NCBI GenBank assembly: GCA_018830765.1
Contig: JAHJRJ010000091.1
Span: 1-26,569, forward strand
Length of the DNA: 26,569 bases
Source: Bacteroidota bacterium
GTDB lineage: Bacteria; Bacteroidota; Ignavibacteria; UBA10030; BY39
Reading direction: 5' to 3'
The translations under genes were made by a program, and so were the position numbers. How positions within the stretch are numbered: the stretch's first letter is position 1; the number at the start of each line of letters is the position of its first letter. Of this stretch, positions 15,715-24,603 are shown piece by piece. Under the pieces are notes generated by a model. The model did not search any database, was not told where the DNA came from, and saw only the letters and a list, made by a program, of their open reading frames with translations.

Positions 15715-17811
15715 ATGCCCAGACAATATCCATTAGAAAAAATAAGAAATATCGGTATTATGGCGCACATCGATGCCGGTAAAACAACGACGACCGAACG
15801 GATTCTGTTTTATACAGGTAAGCTACACCGTGTCGGTGAAGTCCACGACGGTGCCGCTGCTATGGATTGGATGGAGCAAGAAAAAGAACGTGGTATTACA
15901 ATTACTAGCGCCGCAACAACTTGTTTTTGGAATAATAATAGAATTAATATTATCGATACTCCAGGACACGTTGACTTTACTGTAGAAGTTGAGCGTTCAC
16001 TTAGAGTTCTCGATGGTGCTGTTGCACTATTCTGTGCGGTCGGTGGTGTTGAACCTCAATCAGAAACCGTTTGGCGGCAAGCCGATAAATATGGTGTTCC
16101 CCGAATTGCTTTTGTAAATAAGATGGATCGTGTAGGTGCGGATTTCTTAAATGTTATCAGTATGATGAAATGCCGTCTCGGCGCTCATGCTGTTCCGCTC
16201 CAAATACCTGTAGGTGAAGGTGATATGTTTACCGGTGTTATCGACCTCATTACGATGAAAGCAAGGATATTTAATGATACAACTATGGGAACTACTTGGG
16301 ATGATATCGAAATTCCCCAAGATTTAAAGAAGAAAGCCCAACTGTATCGAACAAAGATGCTCGAAGCTGTTTCTGATGAAGACGACACACTACTCGGAAA
16401 ATATTTGGATGGTAAAGAAATATCACCCGACGAAATTAAGTCTGTTTTACGTCGTGCATGTATAAAAGTCAGTATTATTCCCGTATTGTGCGGTTCTTCG
16501 TTCAAGAATAAGGGTGTTCAAAATTTATTAGATGCTGTTATAGATTTCCTCCCTTCACCACTCGATGTTGGTGAAGTTAGTGGACACCATCCGAACAAAA
16601 ATGATAAGATTGTACGGAAAGTTTCTGATAACGAAAAAACCACTGCTATTGCATTTAAAATTATGTCCGACCCGTATGTGGGTAAATTAACATTCTTACG
16701 TGTTTATTCCGGAACAATTAAAGCTGGCTCATATGTGTATAATTCAGCAAGTGAACGCAAAGAACGTATCGGTCGCATATTAAGAATGCACGCGAATCAT
16801 CGCGAAGATATTGATGAGGCATTTACGGGCGATATTGCTGCCGCGGTCGGATTGAAATTTACAAGAACCGGTGACACATTGGCAGACGAGAGCGACCCGA
16901 TAATTTTAGAAAAGATGGAATTTCCTGAACCGGTAATATCGATAGCTATCGAGCCAAAGACAAAAGCCGATCAAGAACGAATGGGCGAGTCGCTAAATAA
17001 ATTAGCTGATGAAGACCCCACATTCAAAATTTTTAATAATGAAGAAACAGGTCAAACAATAATCAGCGGCATGGGCGAGTTGCACCTTGAAATTATAGTC
17101 GATCGCATGAAGCGCGAATTTAGAGTCGATGCTAATATCGGCAAACCGCAAGTTGCTTATAAAGAAACTATCACTAAAAAAATTCAACAAGTTTATAAGC
17201 ACGTTAAACAGTCGGGTGGACGCGGACAGTATGCACACGTAGAAATAGAAATCGAACCAAACGAAAAAGGAAAAGGGTTCGAATTCACGGATGATACTAA
17301 AGGTGGTGTAATACCTCGAGAATACATTCCAGCCGTTGAAAACGGAATCATCGAACAAATGAAGAATGGTGTTCTTGCCGGTTACCCTGTTGTCGATGTA
17401 AAAGTTCGGCTGTATTATGGCTCGTATCATGAAGTCGATTCCGACGAAATGTCTTTTAAAATCGCCGGGTCGATGGCTTTTCGTGAAGCGGCAAGAAAAG
17501 CAAAGCCGATGATTCTCGAACCTATGATGGCGGTAGAAGTCGTATCTCCCGAGGATTATATCGGCGATGTATTAGGCGATTTAAATTCAAGACGCGGTAA
17601 AATCGAAGGTATGAATTCGCGTAAAGATGCTCAAATTGTTAAAGCGATGGTTCCATTGTCGGAAATGTTCGGTTATGCAACTAGAATGCGATCTATGACT
17701 CAGGGTCGTGCGTTATACACAATGCAATTTTCGCATTATGATGTTGCTCCCAAGAGTGTTACCGATCAGATTATTGAAAGATTTTCAGGAAAAGAAACTT
17801 TAGTCGCATAA
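15715..17811 (+). CDS. fusA: Elongation factor G
   Basis: This 698-residue GTPase drives mRNA-tRNA translocation on the ribosome and also ribosome recycling. The GTP-binding motifs are intact: AHIDAGKT at 17-24, DTPGHVDF near 83-90 and NKMD near 137-140. The later domains end with 'YGSYHEVDSDEMSFKIAGSMAF' and the C-terminal 'GYATRMRSMTQGRA' typical of EF-G. The length and full motif set point to canonical EF-G rather than a paralogue. It starts 10 bp after rpsG and is followed by tuf after 34 bp. Confidence 0.97.
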   Translation: MPRQYPLEKIRNIGIMAHIDAGKTTTTERILFYTGKLHRVGEVHDGAAAMDWMEQEKERGITITSAATTCFWNNNRINIIDTPGHVDFTVEVERSLRVLDGAVALFCAVGGVEPQSETVWRQADKYGVPRIAFVNKMDRVGADFLNVISMMKCRLGAHAVPLQIPVGEGDMFTGVIDLITMKARIFNDTTMGTTWDDIEIPQDLKKKAQLYRTKMLEAVSDEDDTLLGKYLDGKEISPDEIKSVLRRACIKVSIIPVLCGSSFKNKGVQNLLDAVIDFLPSPLDVGEVSGHHPNKNDKIVRKVSDNEKTTAIAFKIMSDPYVGKLTFLRVYSGTIKAGSYVYNSASERKERIGRILRMHANHREDIDEAFTGDIAAAVGLKFTRTGDTLADESDPIILEKMEFPEPVISIAIEPKTKADQERMGESLNKLADEDPTFKIFNNEETGQTIISGMGELHLEIIVDRMKREFRVDANIGKPQVAYKETITKKIQQVYKHVKQSGGRGQYAHVEIEIEPNEKGKGFEFTDDTKGGVIPREYIPAVENGIIEQMKNGVLAGYPVVDVKVRLYYGSYHEVDSDEMSFKIAGSMAFREAARKAKPMILEPMMAVEVVSPEDYIGDVLGDLNSRRGKIEGMNSRKDAQIVKAMVPLSEMFGYATRMRSMTQGRALYTMQFSHYDVAPKSVTDQIIERFSGKETLVA

Positions 17812-17845
17812 ATAATATTCACACAATTTAAAAGGAGACATAAAA

Positions 17846-19057
17846 ATGGCAAAAGAAAAGTTTACTAGGGATAAACCCCACGTCAACGTAGGAACAATCG
17901 GACACGTCGATCACGGAAAGACTACCTTAACTGCTGCTATCACTATGGTGTTAAGTAAGGCAGGACTTTCGGCGATCAGAACGTTCGATTCTATTGATAA
18001 TGCACCTGAAGAGCGCGAACGTGGTATCACGATCGCTACCGCTCACGTCGAATACGCAACGGGGAAAAGACACTACGCTCACGTAGATTGCCCGGGTCAT
18101 GCTGATTACGTGAAGAACATGATAACCGGTGCTGCTCAGATGGACGGCGCAATACTCGTAGTGGCCGCAACAGACGGACCAATGCCTCAGACCCGTGAAC
18201 ATATCCTACTTGCACGTCAAGTCGGTGTTCCGAAGATTGTTGTGTTCATGAACAAAGTTGATGCAGTTGACGACCCGGAATTATTAGAATTGGTCGAACT
18301 TGAGTTAAGGGATCTTCTAAAACAATATGAATTTCCCGGTGACGAAATTCCGATTATTCGCGGAAGCGCTTTAAAAGCTATGGAAGTTGCTATTAAACCG
18401 GATTCAAAAAAAGACGATCCTGCATTTGATTGTATCTATAAATTAATGGATGCAGTCGATTCATACATCCCGATTCCGCAGCGTGAAGTGGATAAACCTT
18501 TCTTAATGCCGGTTGAAGATGTATTCTCAATTACTGGTCGTGGTACCGTCGGAACAGGCCGTATCGAGCGCGGTAAGGTTCGTGTCGGTGAAGAAGTCGA
18601 AATTATCGGCTTGAACGCTCACAAGAAAGCTGTTGTTACCGGCGTAGAAATGTTCCGCAAAGAGCTTGACGAAGGAATAGCAGGCGATAACGTAGGACTG
18701 TTGTTACGCGGTGTTGAAAAAATAGAATTAGAACGCGGAATGGTTTGTGCAAAACCCGGTTCAATTACACCTCATAAAAAATTCACAGCTCAAGTTTACG
18801 TGCTGAAGAAAGAAGAAGGCGGTCGACATACACCTTTCTTTACGGGTTATCGTCCCCAATTCTATTTCAGAACGACAGACGTAACCGGTATTGCACACTT
18901 ACCAGCAGGGATCGAAATGATTATGCCCGGCGATAACGTCGATGCGATGGAAATCGAATTGATCACAACTATCGCTATGGAAGAAGGTCTCCGCTTTGCT
19001 ATTCGTGAAGGTGGTCATACAGTCGGCGCTGGTGTTGTAACAAAAATTATAGAATAG
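17846..19057 (+). CDS. tuf: Elongation factor Tu
   Basis: This 403-residue GTPase delivers aminoacyl-tRNA to the ribosomal A site. GHVDHGKT is at 19-26, DCPGHADY follows near 81-88 and NKVD near 136-139. It is slightly longer than the usual 394-397 residues because of extra residues in the 'EVAIKPDSKKDDPAFD' stretch after the G5 motif, a variable surface loop. A strong AAGGAG precedes the ATG. In Bacteroidia tuf normally sits between tRNA-Thr and tRNA-Trp before secE. Here it follows fusA, and rpmG occupies the tRNA interval alone. Confidence 0.97.
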   Translation: MAKEKFTRDKPHVNVGTIGHVDHGKTTLTAAITMVLSKAGLSAIRTFDSIDNAPEERERGITIATAHVEYATGKRHYAHVDCPGHADYVKNMITGAAQMDGAILVVAATDGPMPQTREHILLARQVGVPKIVVFMNKVDAVDDPELLELVELELRDLLKQYEFPGDEIPIIRGSALKAMEVAIKPDSKKDDPAFDCIYKLMDAVDSYIPIPQREVDKPFLMPVEDVFSITGRGTVGTGRIERGKVRVGEEVEIIGLNAHKKAVVTGVEMFRKELDEGIAGDNVGLLLRGVEKIELERGMVCAKPGSITPHKKFTAQVYVLKKEEGGRHTPFFTGYRPQFYFRTTDVTGIAHLPAGIEMIMPGDNVDAMEIELITTIAMEEGLRFAIREGGHTVGAGVVTKIIE

Positions 19058-19068
19058 GAGTTTAACCT

Positions 19069-19377
19069 GTGTCAGGACAAAAAATACGTATAAAGTTAAA
19101 ATCGTACGACCATAATTTGATAGATAAGTCTGCAGAGAAAATCATCAAAACGGTAAAAGCGACCGGAGCGATTGTGTCAGGTCCGATTCCTTTGCCTACA
19201 AGGCGTACGGTTATTACTGTGTTGCGATCCCCTCACGTCGATAAAAAATCGCGCGAGCAATTCGAAACACGTTCTCATAAACGTCTGATCGACATACTGA
19301 ATTCAACACCCCGAACAATTGACTCGCTCATGAAATTAGAGCTTCCCGCCGGGGTAGATGTAGAGATAAAAGTATAA
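19069..19377 (+). CDS. rpsJ: Ribosomal protein S10 (uS10, NusE)
   Basis: This 102-residue protein starts at GTG, with AGGAG upstream. It shows 'IRIKLKSYDHNLID', 'GPIPLPTRRTVITVLRSPH' and 'FETRSHKRLIDI', the family's core. Besides its place in the 30S head, S10 binds NusB and the KOW domain of NusG, linking ribosomes to RNA polymerase. It opens the S10 operon, but there are only 11 bp after tuf and no separate promoter or long leader. The str and S10 operons are therefore probably one transcript here. Confidence 0.97.
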   Translation: MSGQKIRIKLKSYDHNLIDKSAEKIIKTVKATGAIVSGPIPLPTRRTVITVLRSPHVDKKSREQFETRSHKRLIDILNSTPRTIDSLMKLELPAGVDVEIKV

Positions 19378-19401
19378 TAAACGGATATTATAAGAAATTC
19401 A

Positions 19402-20031
19402 ATGACTGGAATATTAGGAAAAAAGATAGGAATGACGAGTATTTTCGATGAACACGGCGAGGTAATACCTTGCACAATCATCGAAGCTGGACCGTGTCAT
19501 GTAACGCAAATAAAGACTAAAGAAACTGATGGATACGATGCTATCCAGTTAGCTTTTGAAGTTAAAAAAGAACGCACTGTCAATAAACCATTGAAAGGGC
19601 ATTTCGCTCATGCCGGTGTAACGCCGAAAAAATTATTACGTGAATTTAAAGGTTTCGATTTATCAAAATTCAAATTGGGTGATGAGATAAAAGTCGATAC
19701 AATATTTTCAAAAGGTGATATTATTTCGGTAGCTGGTAAATCAAAGGGACGTGGGTTCCAAGGCGTCGTAAAGCGGCATCATTTCGGCGGCGGTCCAAAG
19801 ACACACGGTCAAAGCGATCGCGTGCGTGCGCCGGGTTCTATTGGCGGAAGCTCATATCCATCACGAGTCTTTAAAGGTCAAAGAATGGGTGGCAGAATGG
19901 GCAACACACGGACAACAGTTAAAAATTTAAAAGTCGTTCAGGTAATTACCGAATCGAATTTACTTTTAATAAAAGGTGCGGTGCCTGGTCACATTAATTG
20001 CTATGTCGAAATACACAAAGGATCTAGATAA
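19402..20031 (+). CDS. rplC: Ribosomal protein L3 (uL3)
   Basis: This 209-residue protein begins 'MTGILGKKIGMTSIF' and carries the 'HHFGGGPKTHGQSDRVRAPG' extension that reaches towards the peptidyl transferase centre, with the Gln that is often methylated. L3 is an early assembly protein of the 50S subunit. There is no clear Shine-Dalgarno site. rplD begins only 5 bp after the stop, consistent with translational coupling. Confidence 0.97.
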   Translation: MTGILGKKIGMTSIFDEHGEVIPCTIIEAGPCHVTQIKTKETDGYDAIQLAFEVKKERTVNKPLKGHFAHAGVTPKKLLREFKGFDLSKFKLGDEIKVDTIFSKGDIISVAGKSKGRGFQGVVKRHHFGGGPKTHGQSDRVRAPGSIGGSSYPSRVFKGQRMGGRMGNTRTTVKNLKVVQVITESNLLLIKGAVPGHINCYVEIHKGSR

Positions 20032-20036
20032 ATAAA

Positions 20037-20660
20037 ATGGAATTAGATATATATAAAAAAGATGGTACGTTGAGCGGGGAAAAAATTAATCTTTCACCGG
20101 AAATTTTTGAAATCGAACCTAACGATCATGCCATCTATCAAGCAGTGCGTGTTTATCTCGCCAATCAAAGGCAGGGAACACATAAGACAAAAACTAAAGG
20201 AGAAGTCAGTGGCAGCGGTAAACGTCCGTGGAAGCAGAAGAAAACCGGAAGAGCCCGTGTAGGTACACATCGCTCACCACTCTGGAAGGGTGGCGGATCA
20301 ATTTTTGGACCTGTTCCTCGTGATTATTCGATGCGTCTTCCCGATAAGGTTAAGAAGTTAGCACGGAAATCTGCATTAAGCTATCGTGCTAAAGAAGCAG
20401 ACATTAAAGTTGTTGAAGATTTTGTTTTCGATAATCCTAAAACAAAAGATATGATGACGATCTTAAAAGCTCTTAAGCTCGAAAATCGAAAAACGGTTCT
20501 GATGGTACCCGAGAAGAACGACGTAATATTAAAATCGGGCCGCAATATTCCTGGTTTACAAATTATTGAAGCATCCAGAATATCAACCTATGACATAATG
20601 AACAACCACGTCCTCTTACTTCAAAAGAGTGCTGTGCAATCTCTTGAAAATACTTTTTAA
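20037..20660 (+). CDS. rplD: Ribosomal protein L4 (uL4)
   Basis: This 207-residue protein has the long basic loop that lines the exit tunnel ('GTHKTKTKGEVSGSGKRPWK', 'KTGRARVGTHRSPLWKGGG') and the globular C-terminal part. L4 shapes the tunnel constriction and in Enterobacteria represses the S10 operon. The S10 leader needed for that is missing in this window. It begins 5 bp after rplC and lacks a ribosome site of its own. Confidence 0.96.
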   Translation: MELDIYKKDGTLSGEKINLSPEIFEIEPNDHAIYQAVRVYLANQRQGTHKTKTKGEVSGSGKRPWKQKKTGRARVGTHRSPLWKGGGSIFGPVPRDYSMRLPDKVKKLARKSALSYRAKEADIKVVEDFVFDNPKTKDMMTILKALKLENRKTVLMVPEKNDVILKSGRNIPGLQIIEASRISTYDIMNNHVLLLQKSAVQSLENTF

Positions 20661-20675
20661 GATTGGATTAAGAAA

Positions 20676-20966
20676 ATGACTGGAATATTATTAAGACCCA
20701 TCGTTACAGAAAAGATGACACAATTAGAATCGAAGCATCAGTATGCTTTCGAAGTTGAAAAGAATGCAAACAAAATTGAAATTCAAAAAGCAATAGAAAA
20801 ACAATATAACGTTACAGTATTAAATTTAAGGACAGTAAATTATAAAGGTAAGCGAAAATCGCAGTTGACCCGCCGTGGCAGATTTACAGGAAAAACATCG
20901 AGTTGGAAGAAAGCTGTCGTAACCATTAAAGAAGGTGAAAAGATAGAATTCTTCGAAAACATCTAA
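20676..20966 (+). CDS. rplW: Ribosomal protein L23 (uL23)
   Basis: This 96-residue protein starts 'MTGILLRPIVTEKM' and contains 'YAFEVEKNANKIEIQKAIEK' and the basic 'NYKGKRKSQLTRRGRF' loop. L23 sits at the tunnel exit and docks trigger factor and SRP. It is normal in length and place, between rplD and rplB. The gap after it (67 bp) is longer than most in this operon. Confidence 0.96.
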   Translation: MTGILLRPIVTEKMTQLESKHQYAFEVEKNANKIEIQKAIEKQYNVTVLNLRTVNYKGKRKSQLTRRGRFTGKTSSWKKAVVTIKEGEKIEFFENI

Positions 20967-20977
20967 CCTAAATAGCG

Positions 20978-21018
20978 GGTCAGGAAAAGGGTACCCAAAA
21001 TACTCATATTAGCTGACC
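20978..21018 (+). other. Possible hairpin in the rplW-rplB gap
   Basis: GGTCAG (20978-20983) and CTGACC (21013-21018) could form a 6-bp stem. The loop contains the palindrome GGGTACCC (20989-20996). The spacer is longer and more GC-rich than neighbouring gaps. Function is unknown, and it could be a processing site or a chance pairing. AAGGA just after it serves rplB. Confidence 0.3.
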
Positions 21019-21033
21019 AAGGATATAATAATT

Positions 21034-21861
21034 ATGGCAATAAGAAAATTGAAACCCGTTACTCCGGGTACGCGCTGGATGTCTGTTGCGACATTCGACG
21101 AAATCACAAAAGTGGAACCCGAAAAATCGTTAGTCGAACCGCTTAAAAAATCGGGCGGCAGGAATAATAACGGACACATTACATCGCGTCATCGTGGGGG
21201 CAGACATAAACGCAACTACCGGATTATTGATTTTAAAAGAAAGAAATTCGGTATCAACGCTACAGTCTCAGCTATCGAATACGACCCAAACCGCTCAGCC
21301 AGAATCGCACTGTTAAATTATGTTGACGGCGAAAAAAGTTATATAATCGCACCCGACGGTTTGAAAGTAGGAGAAACATTATCATCCGGGCCGACAGCAG
21401 AATTTAAAATCGGAAATGCACTACCTTTGGCTAATATACCAGTAGGAACTTTCGTGCATAACCTGGAATTAAAACCCGGAAAAGGCGCTCAACTTGCTCG
21501 CAGTGCCGGTGTATCTGTTCAACTTATGGCAAAAGAAGCCGGTTATGTTCAAGTGAAATTACCTTCGGGTGAAATCCGGAAAATTCTTGCAACTTGTTCT
21601 GCCACGATAGGTACTGTAAGTAACCTCACGCACGAGAATATCATTTATGGGAAAGCAGGACGTTCGCGCTGGCTCGGTATCAGACCCCAATCGCGTGGTG
21701 TCGTTATGAATCCTTGCGACCATCCGCACGGCGGTGGCGAAGGTAAATCGCCACAAGGAAACCCGCATCCTGTATCACCTTGGGGTTGGCATACAAAGGG
21801 TAAGAAAACCCGGAACGTCCGAAAATCGTCAAGTAAATATATAGTTAAACGTAAAAAATAA
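21034..21861 (+). CDS. rplB: Ribosomal protein L2 (uL2)
   Basis: This 275-residue protein shows 'HITSRHRGGRHKRNYRIIDF' in the N-terminal part and the C-terminal 'NPCDHPHGGGEGKSP' block. The latter includes the conserved His near the peptidyl transferase centre. L2 is needed for subunit joining and peptide-bond formation. AAGGA lies 10 bases before the ATG. The length is normal. Confidence 0.97.
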   Translation: MAIRKLKPVTPGTRWMSVATFDEITKVEPEKSLVEPLKKSGGRNNNGHITSRHRGGRHKRNYRIIDFKRKKFGINATVSAIEYDPNRSARIALLNYVDGEKSYIIAPDGLKVGETLSSGPTAEFKIGNALPLANIPVGTFVHNLELKPGKGAQLARSAGVSVQLMAKEAGYVQVKLPSGEIRKILATCSATIGTVSNLTHENIIYGKAGRSRWLGIRPQSRGVVMNPCDHPHGGGEGKSPQGNPHPVSPWGWHTKGKKTRNVRKSSSKYIVKRKK

Positions 21862-21879
21862 AATAAAAAAAAGTGAGAT

Positions 21880-22161
21880 ATGAGTCGTTCAATCAAAAAA
21901 GGTCCATTCGTCGATCCTAAACTTTTACAAAAAGTTAAGGAGATGCAAAAATCAGGTCAGAAGAAAGTGATAAAAAGTTACAGACGTTCTTCGACAATAA
22001 CACCGGAATTCGTCGGCTTAACATTCACAGTTCATAACGGAAATAAATTCATCCCGATTTACGTACACGAGGGGATGGTAGGTCACAAATTAGGCGAATT
22101 TGCACCTACCAGAATTTTCCGCGGGCATCCGGGTTTGAAGAGTGAAGCATCAACAGGATAA
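21880..22161 (+). CDS. rpsS: Ribosomal protein S19 (uS19)
   Basis: This 93-residue protein begins 'MSRSIKKGPFVDPKLLQKV' and contains 'YRRSSTITPEFVGLTFTVHNG' and 'MVGHKLGEFAPTR', all standard for S19. It lies in the 30S head, contacts S13 and helps position the A-site finger. Spacing and length fit the S10 operon order between rplB and rplV. Confidence 0.97.
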   Translation: MSRSIKKGPFVDPKLLQKVKEMQKSGQKKVIKSYRRSSTITPEFVGLTFTVHNGNKFIPIYVHEGMVGHKLGEFAPTRIFRGHPGLKSEASTG

Positions 22162-22188
22162 GAACGAAATTAAAAATCTGAGAAAATT

Positions 22189-22602
22189 ATGGAAGCAAAA
22201 GCACTTAATAGGTATATTACAACTTCTCCACGCAAAATGCGGTTAGTGGTAGATTTAATCCGCGGTAAAAATGTTGATGAAGCGATTTCGATACTTCATT
22301 TTTCACCGAAGCACGCATCGAGAGTAGTAGAAAAAACTTTACGTTCGGCGGTATCAAATCTTCAAAACAAGTCCGAGGGTTCGCGTCTTGATAACGATAA
22401 TATATTCGTGAAAGAAGCATACGTAAATGTAGGACCTTCGATGAAGCGCATATCGCCTGCGCCGATGGGTAGAGCTTATCGAATTATAAAAAGGTCGAAC
22501 CATCTAACATTGATAGTTGCCGAAAAAAAAGAAGTAAAAAAGCAAGCTCCAAAAACTAAACAAATGAAAAAATCAAGCAAAAAGACCGAAAAAGAGAGTT
22601 AG
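22189..22602 (+). CDS. rplV: Ribosomal protein L22 (uL22)
   Basis: This 137-residue protein has the L22 core ('SPRKMRLVVDLIRGKNVDEA', the tunnel hairpin with 'PSMKRISPAPMGRAYRI') and a Lys-rich tail of about 25 residues beyond the usual end of about 110 residues. The core lines the exit tunnel near the macrolide site. The tail is low in complexity and probably disordered. The stop codon overlaps the AGGAGG ribosome site of rpsC, so termination here should favour reinitiation there. Confidence 0.96.
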   Translation: MEAKALNRYITTSPRKMRLVVDLIRGKNVDEAISILHFSPKHASRVVEKTLRSAVSNLQNKSEGSRLDNDNIFVKEAYVNVGPSMKRISPAPMGRAYRIIKRSNHLTLIVAEKKEVKKQAPKTKQMKKSSKKTEKES

Positions 22603-22610
22603 GAGGTAAA

Positions 22611-23252
22611 TTGGGACAAAAAGCAAATCCGATAGGACTGCGTTTAGGAATAAATCGTAATTGGGATTCTAACTGGTACGAGAAGAAAGATAACGGTTCA
22701 AAACTTCTCGAGGATATGACTATTAGAAACTATATCCATAACCGTTTAAAAAAGGCGGGTATCTCGAAAATAATGATAGAGCGAACGCTAAAACATGCAC
22801 GGATTACGATTCACACCTCACGTCCCGGTATAGTCATCGGTCGTAGTGGTAAAGAGATATCTCAACTTGAAGTAGAATTGAAAAAAATAACAAATAAAGA
22901 TGTAAAACTTTTAATTAGCGAAGTCAAAAGACCCGAACTTGATGCCTATTTAATCGGCGAAACGATTGCCAGTCAAATCGAAGGAAGAATATCCTTCCGT
23001 CGTGCGATGAAGAGTGCTATTACATCGGCAATGCGTATGGGCGCCGAAGGCGTTCGTGTTATGTGCGCCGGTCGCTTGGGCGGCGCTGAAATCGCTCGTA
23101 CAGAACAATATAAAGAAGGCAGAATTCCACTCCATACACTCCGCGCAGATATAGACTACGCAACCGTTACAGCCCGAACGATTTACGGAGCAATCGGAAT
23201 AAAAGTATGGGTATGTAAAGGTGAAATTCTCGGAAACTTACTTCAATATTAA
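22611..23252 (+). CDS. rpsC: Ribosomal protein S3 (uS3)
   Basis: This 213-residue protein begins 'MGQKANPIGLRLGI' at a TTG codon, with AGGAGG (22601-22606) 4 bases upstream. A KH domain carries 'PGIVIGRSGKEISQLEVELK', and the C-terminal domain has 'MGAEGVRVMCAGRLGGAEIA'. S3 forms part of the mRNA entry channel and helicase. The very strong ribosome site compensates for the weak start codon. Confidence 0.97.
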   Translation: MGQKANPIGLRLGINRNWDSNWYEKKDNGSKLLEDMTIRNYIHNRLKKAGISKIMIERTLKHARITIHTSRPGIVIGRSGKEISQLEVELKKITNKDVKLLISEVKRPELDAYLIGETIASQIEGRISFRRAMKSAITSAMRMGAEGVRVMCAGRLGGAEIARTEQYKEGRIPLHTLRADIDYATVTARTIYGAIGIKVWVCKGEILGNLLQY

Positions 23253-23270
23253 GACAAATGGTGAAGAAAT

Positions 23271-23693
23271 ATGTTATTACCTAAACGTGTAAAATATAGA
23301 AAATTGCAACGCGGAAGAATGAAAGGGAAAGCTACTCGCGGCGCCACAGTCGCTTTCGGTGATTTTGGATTAAAAGCTCTGCAGCCCGGTTGGATTACTC
23401 AACGTCAGATTGAAGCCGCTCGTGTCGCTTTAACCCGCTTGATGAAGCGCGAAGGAAAAGTTTGGATTAGAATATTTCCGGACAAATCAGTAACTAAAAA
23501 ACCGGCAGAAACCCGTATGGGTAGCGGTAAAGGACCACCGGAATTCTGGGTTGCGGTAGTTAAGCCGGGTACAATTCTTTTTGAACTTGGCGGAGTTAAA
23601 AAAGATCTCGCTGAAGAAGCGATGGATATTGCTCGTCGCAAGCTGCCGGTCAAGGCAAAAATGGTAACACGAATTGGTTACGACGGCGGTTGA
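23271..23693 (+). CDS. rplP: Ribosomal protein L16 (uL16)
   Basis: This 140-residue protein begins 'MLLPKRVKYRKLQRGRMKG' and contains 'ETRMGSGKGPPEFWVAVVKP', the loop near the A site, where the Arg is often hydroxylated in other bacteria. L16 organises the tRNA acceptor arms on the 50S subunit. It ends with three stops in a row in the same frame (TGA TAA TAG, 23691-23699), which insulates it from rpmC. Confidence 0.97.
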   Translation: MLLPKRVKYRKLQRGRMKGKATRGATVAFGDFGLKALQPGWITQRQIEAARVALTRLMKREGKVWIRIFPDKSVTKKPAETRMGSGKGPPEFWVAVVKPGTILFELGGVKKDLAEEAMDIARRKLPVKAKMVTRIGYDGG

Positions 23694-23718
23694 TAATAGA
23701 GAAGAACGGAAGATAAAA

Positions 23719-23940
23719 ATGAAAGCACACGAAATAAGACAATTAACGGTCGAAGAAATTAAAAAGCGTATTCAAGACGAAGAAGTAAACAGAGGGCATT
23801 TAAAATTTCAGTTGGCTACAAGGCAATTAGCAAGTCCAATATTAGTCAGGGCTTCACGACGTAATATCGCCCGTCTGAAAACTATTTTGAACGAAAAGTT
23901 AAGTCAAGAAAATTTGAAAATTGAAAATAAAGGTATATAG
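23719..23940 (+). CDS. rpmC: Ribosomal protein L29 (uL29)
   Basis: This 73-residue protein is a two-helix coiled bundle: 'MKAHEIRQLTVEEIKKRIQD', 'LKFQLATRQLASP' and 'RNIARLKTILNEK'. It matches L29 at the tunnel exit. The frame stays open upstream to an ATG at 23674, but that start overlaps rplP and adds residues unlike L29. I therefore chose the ATG at 23719, which begins with the family's usual 'MKA.E.R.L'. rpsQ follows after 2 bp. Confidence 0.95.
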   Translation: MKAHEIRQLTVEEIKKRIQDEEVNRGHLKFQLATRQLASPILVRASRRNIARLKTILNEKLSQENLKIENKGI

Positions 23941-23942
23941 AG

Positions 23943-24203
23943 ATGACTCAGCGGACCACAAGTCGAAAAATCAAGATAGGTAAGGTAGTGAGCGATAAAA
24001 TGCAAAAAAGCATCGTCGTTGCTGTAGAACGTAAAGTACCACATACGCTTTATAAAAAGTATTTTACGCGGACAACCAATTTGATGGCACACGACGAAAA
24101 AGAAGAGGCAAATATAGGCGATACAGTCAAGGTTATGGAAACCCGTCCATTAAGCAAACGCAAACGCTGGTGTTTAGTTGAAATCGTAGAAAAAGCAATG
24201 TAA
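23943..24203 (+). CDS. rpsQ: Ribosomal protein S17 (uS17)
   Basis: This 86-residue OB-fold protein has 'GKVVSDKMQKSIVVAVERKVPHTLYKKY' and 'GDTVKVMETRPLSKRKRWCLVEIVE', the standard S17 core. It binds 16S rRNA helices early in 30S assembly. It begins 2 bp after the rpmC stop and has no separate ribosome site, so translation is probably coupled. Confidence 0.96.
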   Translation: MTQRTTSRKIKIGKVVSDKMQKSIVVAVERKVPHTLYKKYFTRTTNLMAHDEKEEANIGDTVKVMETRPLSKRKRWCLVEIVEKAM

Positions 24204-24223
24204 TTAGAGAAGGAATTTAGAAA

Positions 24224-24592
24224 ATGATACAGGAAGAAACCAACTTAGTAGTTGCTGACAATTCCGGCGCTAAAAAGGTACGTTGTATACGGGTTCTCGG
24301 CGGGCACGATAGACGTTATGCCGGTATTGGCGATATAATAGTCGTCTCAGTAAAAAGTGCAATTCCGGGTGCTGGTGTTAAGAAAGGCGAAGTATCAAGG
24401 GCTGTAGTCGTTCGCGTAAAAAAAGAAACACGCCGTAAGGACGGATCCTTTATCAGATTCGATGAAAATGCCGCTGTGTTATTGAACGCGCAAGGCGAAC
24501 CTCGTGGTACTAGAATTTTCGGACCGGTGGCTCGTGAGTTGCGCGATAAAAATTTTATGAAAATTATCTCATTAGCTCCAGAAGTGTTGTAG
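24224..24592 (+). CDS. rplN: Ribosomal protein L14 (uL14)
   Basis: This 122-residue protein begins 'MIQEETNLVVADNSGAKKVR' and holds 'FDENAAVLLNAQGEPRGTRIFGPVARELR', the family signature. L14 forms inter-subunit contacts and is the binding site of the silencing factor RsfS in other bacteria. AAGGA precedes the ATG. It has exactly the usual length. Confidence 0.97.
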   Translation: MIQEETNLVVADNSGAKKVRCIRVLGGHDRRYAGIGDIIVVSVKSAIPGAGVKKGEVSRAVVVRVKKETRRKDGSFIRFDENAAVLLNAQGEPRGTRIFGPVARELRDKNFMKIISLAPEVL

Positions 24593-24603
24593 AGGAATAG
24601 AAA

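Noticed and set aside
23674..23718. Upstream ATG extending rpmC by 15 codons
   Set aside because: It overlaps the end of rplP, and the extra residues do not resemble L29. The internal ATG gives the normal N-terminus.
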